Source of the DNA: JARRQB01 sp965368585
GTDB taxonomy: Bacteria; Pseudomonadota; Gammaproteobacteria; Chromatiales; Chromatiaceae
Assembly (NCBI GenBank): GCA_965368585.1
Contig: CBDUNM010000129.1
Span: forward strand, 1-14,873
Length of the DNA stretch: 14,873 nt
Direction: 5' to 3'
In this document: in pieces, positions 14,589 to 14,873 of the stretch
Layout of the letters: the number at the start of each line of letters is the position of its first letter
Position numbering within the stretch: position 1 is the first letter of the stretch
Translations under genes and position numbers: made by a program
The notes under the pieces: generated by a model
What the model was told of the DNA's origin: nothing
Database searches by the model: none
The model's input: the letters and a program-made list of their open reading frames with translations, nothing else

Positions 14589-14701
14589 GCGGTTTCAGAC
14601 CCACGGTCGCGGGTTGGCGGTTGGCGATGCAGCGCAAGCGGTCGTTTTAGGAACGCGTGTGGTGCAAATGCGCCTGTGCGATTGTAGCAAGTTACTGTTC
14701 G

Positions 14702-14715
14702 TACGTGTTCACGTA
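14702..14715. repeat. Inverted repeat beside the divergent sigma-54 promoter
   Basis: TACGTG-TT-CACGTA, 6-bp arms with a 2-base centre, 10 bases upstream of the -24 element at 14726. It could be an operator; I find no copy before the other sigma-54 sites. Confidence 0.35.
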
Positions 14716-14725
14716 ACCTTCGGTC

Positions 14726-14741
14726 TGGCATTCGGTTTGCA
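14726..14741 (+). promoter_or_regulatory. Sigma-54 promoter facing the right edge
   Basis: TGGCATTCGGTTTGCA matches the -24/-12 consensus with correct spacing and is nearly identical to the sites at 8652 and 11115. Transcription would start near 14752 and run off the right edge unless stopped by the hairpin at 14774-14794. No complete gene follows within the window. Confidence 0.75.
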
Positions 14742-14773
14742 GAGCGAGGTTCACTGACGTACCAGGATGAAGG

Positions 14774-14794
14774 CGCGTCGGAACGCGTTTTTTT
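14774..14794 (+). terminator. Intrinsic terminator just after the sigma-54 start
   Basis: CGCGT-CGGA-ACGCG forms a 5-bp stem with a 4-base loop, followed directly by seven T. It lies only about 20-40 bases after the predicted start at 14752. It may be an attenuator, the end of a very short RNA, or a chance hairpin in a leader. Confidence 0.5.
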
Positions 14795-14873
14795 CAAGGC
14801 ACCGCCAGGCAGGAGCGGATGAACTTATACTGTTCGTGCGTGGCTTTTCTGGTCGCAAGCTTGCTGTAGTCTT
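14795..14873 (+). other. Possible start of a gene cut by the right edge
   Basis: An ATG at 14820 preceded by AGGAG encodes MNLYCSCVAFLVASLL and then a stop, resembling a signal peptide whose frame is broken. A second frame from 14767 stays open to the edge but looks random. Not enough sequence to decide. Confidence 0.2.

Noticed and set aside
1..14873. CRISPR arrays, insertion sequences, phage genes, tRNA or rRNA genes
   Set aside because: No regularly spaced direct repeats, transposase or integrase motifs, or tRNA-like folds were seen on either strand by eye.

Overview
The window is about 14.9 kb of GC-rich proteobacterial DNA. Protein families and sigma-54 regulation fit a gammaproteobacterium (a betaproteobacterium is possible); no rRNA or other taxonomic marker is present, so this is inference. 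Families recognised include NtrC-type regulators, cytochrome P460, an ETHE1-type persulfide dioxygenase, DUF1134/EipA, DUF2254, CsbD and PLDc_N. I see no tRNA, rRNA, CRISPR array, transposase or phage gene.

Left part (1-4190). A frameshifted, 3'-truncated remnant of a COG4671-type glycosyltransferase runs in from the left edge. On the minus strand lies a membrane histidine kinase and sigma-54 response regulator pair with an ATGA overlap, followed by an exported cytochrome P460-family haem protein. Middle (4191-8458). A nucleoside 2-deoxyribosyltransferase-like protein converges on a persulfide dioxygenase. Then come a decayed stretch with a CXXCH reading frame, an exported DUF1134 protein, a YegS/diacylglycerol-kinase-type lipid kinase and an unrecognised helical protein.

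Right part (8459-14873). Small envelope or stress-type genes are preceded by very similar sigma-54 (-24/-12) promoters. One is a lipoprotein with 11-residue repeats. The others form an operon of a frameshifted DUF1269-like protein, CsbD and a PLDc_N mini membrane protein. Between them, on the minus strand, are a DUF2254 membrane protein and an MscS-type channel remnant with an internal deletion. At the right end is a second kinase/regulator pair: a soluble kinase with a badly degenerate ATP-binding domain and a canonical GAFTGA activator. It has its own minus-strand sigma-54 promoter and a divergent sigma-54 promoter firing off the right edge.

Working model (inference): the right-hand pair is a sigma-54 envelope-stress switch controlling a local regulon of small membrane or periplasmic proteins through TGGCAT-type promoters, and probably itself. 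Four or more broken reading frames suggest either local gene decay or base-level errors in the assembly; raw reads would separate these.
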